Shown here in pieces: positions 63,289 through 64,000 of a stretch of DNA of 64,000 bases (the stretch's first letter is position 1; each line of letters opens with the position of its first letter). Position numbers and translations under genes: made by a program. Origin of the DNA: TMED14 sp003507115 (GTDB taxonomy: Bacteria > Bacteroidota > Bacteroidia > Flavobacteriales > Schleiferiaceae); NCBI GenBank assembly GCA_943787925.1, contig CALSOH010000001.1, positions 372,001 to 436,000 on the forward strand, written 5' to 3'. The notes beneath the pieces are model-generated. The model had not been told where the DNA came from. It did not search any database and saw only the letters and a list, made by a program, of their open reading frames with translations.

Positions 63289-63320
63289 AAGCCCCCGGCC
63301 TCGTGCCGGGGGCTTTTTTT
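63289..63320 (+). terminator. Terminator after adhesin 2
   Basis: AAGCCCCCGGC and GCCGGGGGCTT form an 11-bp stem around CTCGT-like loop bases, followed by T8. It lies about 28 nt after the stop codon. Confidence 0.9.
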
Positions 63321-63327
63321 TGGCGCG

Positions 63328-63335
63328 TACTTTTG
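63328..63335 (+). promoter_or_regulatory. -7 box TACTTTTG of the Smr-protein gene
   Basis: Exact TAnnTTTG, ending 4 nt before the ATG at 63340, directly after the terminator T-run. Confidence 0.5.
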
Positions 63336-63339
63336 GCCC

Positions 63340-63882
63340 ATGGGGCATCCGTTTCAAGTAGGTGATTGGGTCACCTTTCTCGATGAAGTCGGGGAGGGGA
63401 AGGTTATTTCTGTTCGCGGGGAAGACGTGGAGGTGCTCGCGGGAGAATTTACCCGGGTTTTTTTGGCGCAGGAACTCATTCATAGGGATGAAGAAGCGGT
63501 TCGAAGATGGCCCAAGCGCCCGTGAAGCAAAAGGATTTGGACGTTCGGCTCAGCGCAGAACCCACTCTGCCTCCACCAACCGGCCAAACTAGGCCCCCTA
63601 GAAATAGACCTTCATTTGCATGAACTTCCCCCGCTTCATCGAGAAGCCACGGCCCATGAGAAACTGCTACATCAGCTCGACCATGCGCGAAGGGCCATCG
63701 CAGAAGCCAGGCGTCGAGGGGATCGACGAATTGTTTTAATTCACGGAAACGGAAGTGGCCGGCTTCGCCATGAGCTGGAACAAATGCTCCGAAAAGATGC
63801 CGGCCTACGCTACTTCGATGCCTCGTACCAACTCTTTGGGCAGGGGGCTTTGGAGGTGGAAATTTTGCACCGGTCAAAATAG
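63340..63882 (+). pseudogene. DUF2027/Smr-domain protein, interrupted by frameshifts
   Basis: The N-terminus (MGHPFQVGDWVTFLDEVGEG, then KVISVRGEDVEVLAGEF) and the C-terminal Smr domain (EIDLHLHEL, RIVLIHGNGSGRLRHELEQML) share a frame but are separated by a stop at 63525. The middle (VKQKDLDVRLSAEPTLPPPT) is in another frame. One base gained near 63512 and one lost near 63590 would join them into ~180 residues. Smr domains bind DNA or RNA and are found in MutS2 and related proteins. Proteins of this shape are small Bacteroidota DUF2027 members of unknown role. The gene ends right before the rnpB promoter. Confidence 0.7.
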
Positions 63883-63892
63883 ACTACCTTTG
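63864..63892 (+). promoter_or_regulatory. rnpB promoter (TTTG -N17- TACCTTTG)
   Basis: TTTG (63864-63867) and TACCTTTG (63885-63892) with 17 nt between match the Bacteroidota -33/-7 promoter well. The -33 box overlaps the end of the Smr gene. Confidence 0.65.
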
Positions 63893-63896
63893 TCGC

Positions 63897-64000
63897 CGCG
63901 TACAGCCGGCCTTGTCGCCTTGATTTTCAAGGAGGAAAGTCCGGACAACACAGAGCACCGCGCTTCTTAACAGGAAGGCAGAGGACCCGCAAGGGGAGTC
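63897..64000 (+). ncRNA. rnpB: RNase P RNA, 5' part (runs off window)
   Basis: GGAGGAAAGTCCGGACAACA, then CAGAGCACC and GGCAGAGGACC, are the conserved CR-I and neighbouring helices of a class A RNase P RNA, the catalytic RNA that trims tRNA 5' leaders. The promoter lies just upstream. The 3' part, with CR-IV/V, lies outside the window. The exact 5' end is approximate. Confidence 0.9.

Overview
The window looks like a chromosomal segment of a marine-type Bacteroidota (probably Flavobacteriales, with unusually high GC for that order). The evidence is SusC/SusD proteins, type IX secretion (T9SS) sorting domains of both the Por_Secre_tail and CHU_C kinds, GWxTD, DUF5916, DUF4249 and DUF6695 proteins, and promoter boxes of the Bacteroidota type TAnnTTTG. 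Genes are tightly packed, with many 4-bp ATGA or GTGA overlaps and convergent genes that touch or overlap. I see no phage, transposase, CRISPR array or recognisable transcription-factor gene.

Layout. 1-10 kb: GWxTD protein and a glycosyltransferase (minus), tRNA-Ser, a SulP anion transporter, a secreted protein with a duplicated Cys motif, a GT39 membrane glycosyltransferase, a DUF2231-like membrane protein, a DUF5916 outer-membrane protein, then an SDR and a beta-carbonic anhydrase. 10-18 kb: two TonB-dependent receptors (the second broken by frameshifts) with a DUF4249 lipoprotein, then a sulfur module (persulfide-dioxygenase-like protein plus TauE exporter). 18-26 kb: an unassigned three-gene operon (DUF6695, a PLP fold-type-I-like protein, a diaminopimelate-decarboxylase-like protein), then a large CHU_C surface protein and gamma-glutamyltransferase. 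26-32 kb: 2OG-Fe(II) oxygenase and OsmC, a selenium module (SelD, MnmH), a coiled-coil lipoprotein, an NlpC/P60 peptidase, a thiolase and tRNA-Ser.

32-43.6 kb is a polysaccharide utilisation locus, most likely for laminarin or a related beta-1,3-glucan: GH16, a PKD lipoprotein, SusD, SusC and a T9SS carbohydrate-binding protein on the minus strand; a truncated-hydrolase/CBM9-like protein and a GH3 beta-glucosidase on the plus strand. 43.7-50.3 kb holds CoaE, PnuC-like, DapB and small envelope proteins, tRNA-Arg, a 117-bp tandem-repeat array and tRNA-Pro. 50.5-63.3 kb carries two paralogous T9SS adhesin genes of about 6.2 kb in tandem, whose last ~1.16 kb are nearly identical. The window ends with an Smr-domain protein and the 5' part of rnpB.

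At least seven genes carry one or more single-base frameshifts (second TonB receptor, mnmH, an alpha/beta hydrolase, a lipoprotein, both adhesins, the Smr protein). These may be assembly errors, so they should be checked before any is called a pseudogene. The most interesting leads are the DUF6695/PLP/decarboxylase-like operon, the hairpin-rich repeat array, two GTGA-N6-TCAC operator-like palindromes in front of redox and sulfur genes, and TAnnTTTG boxes so close to start codons that the mRNAs should be nearly leaderless.
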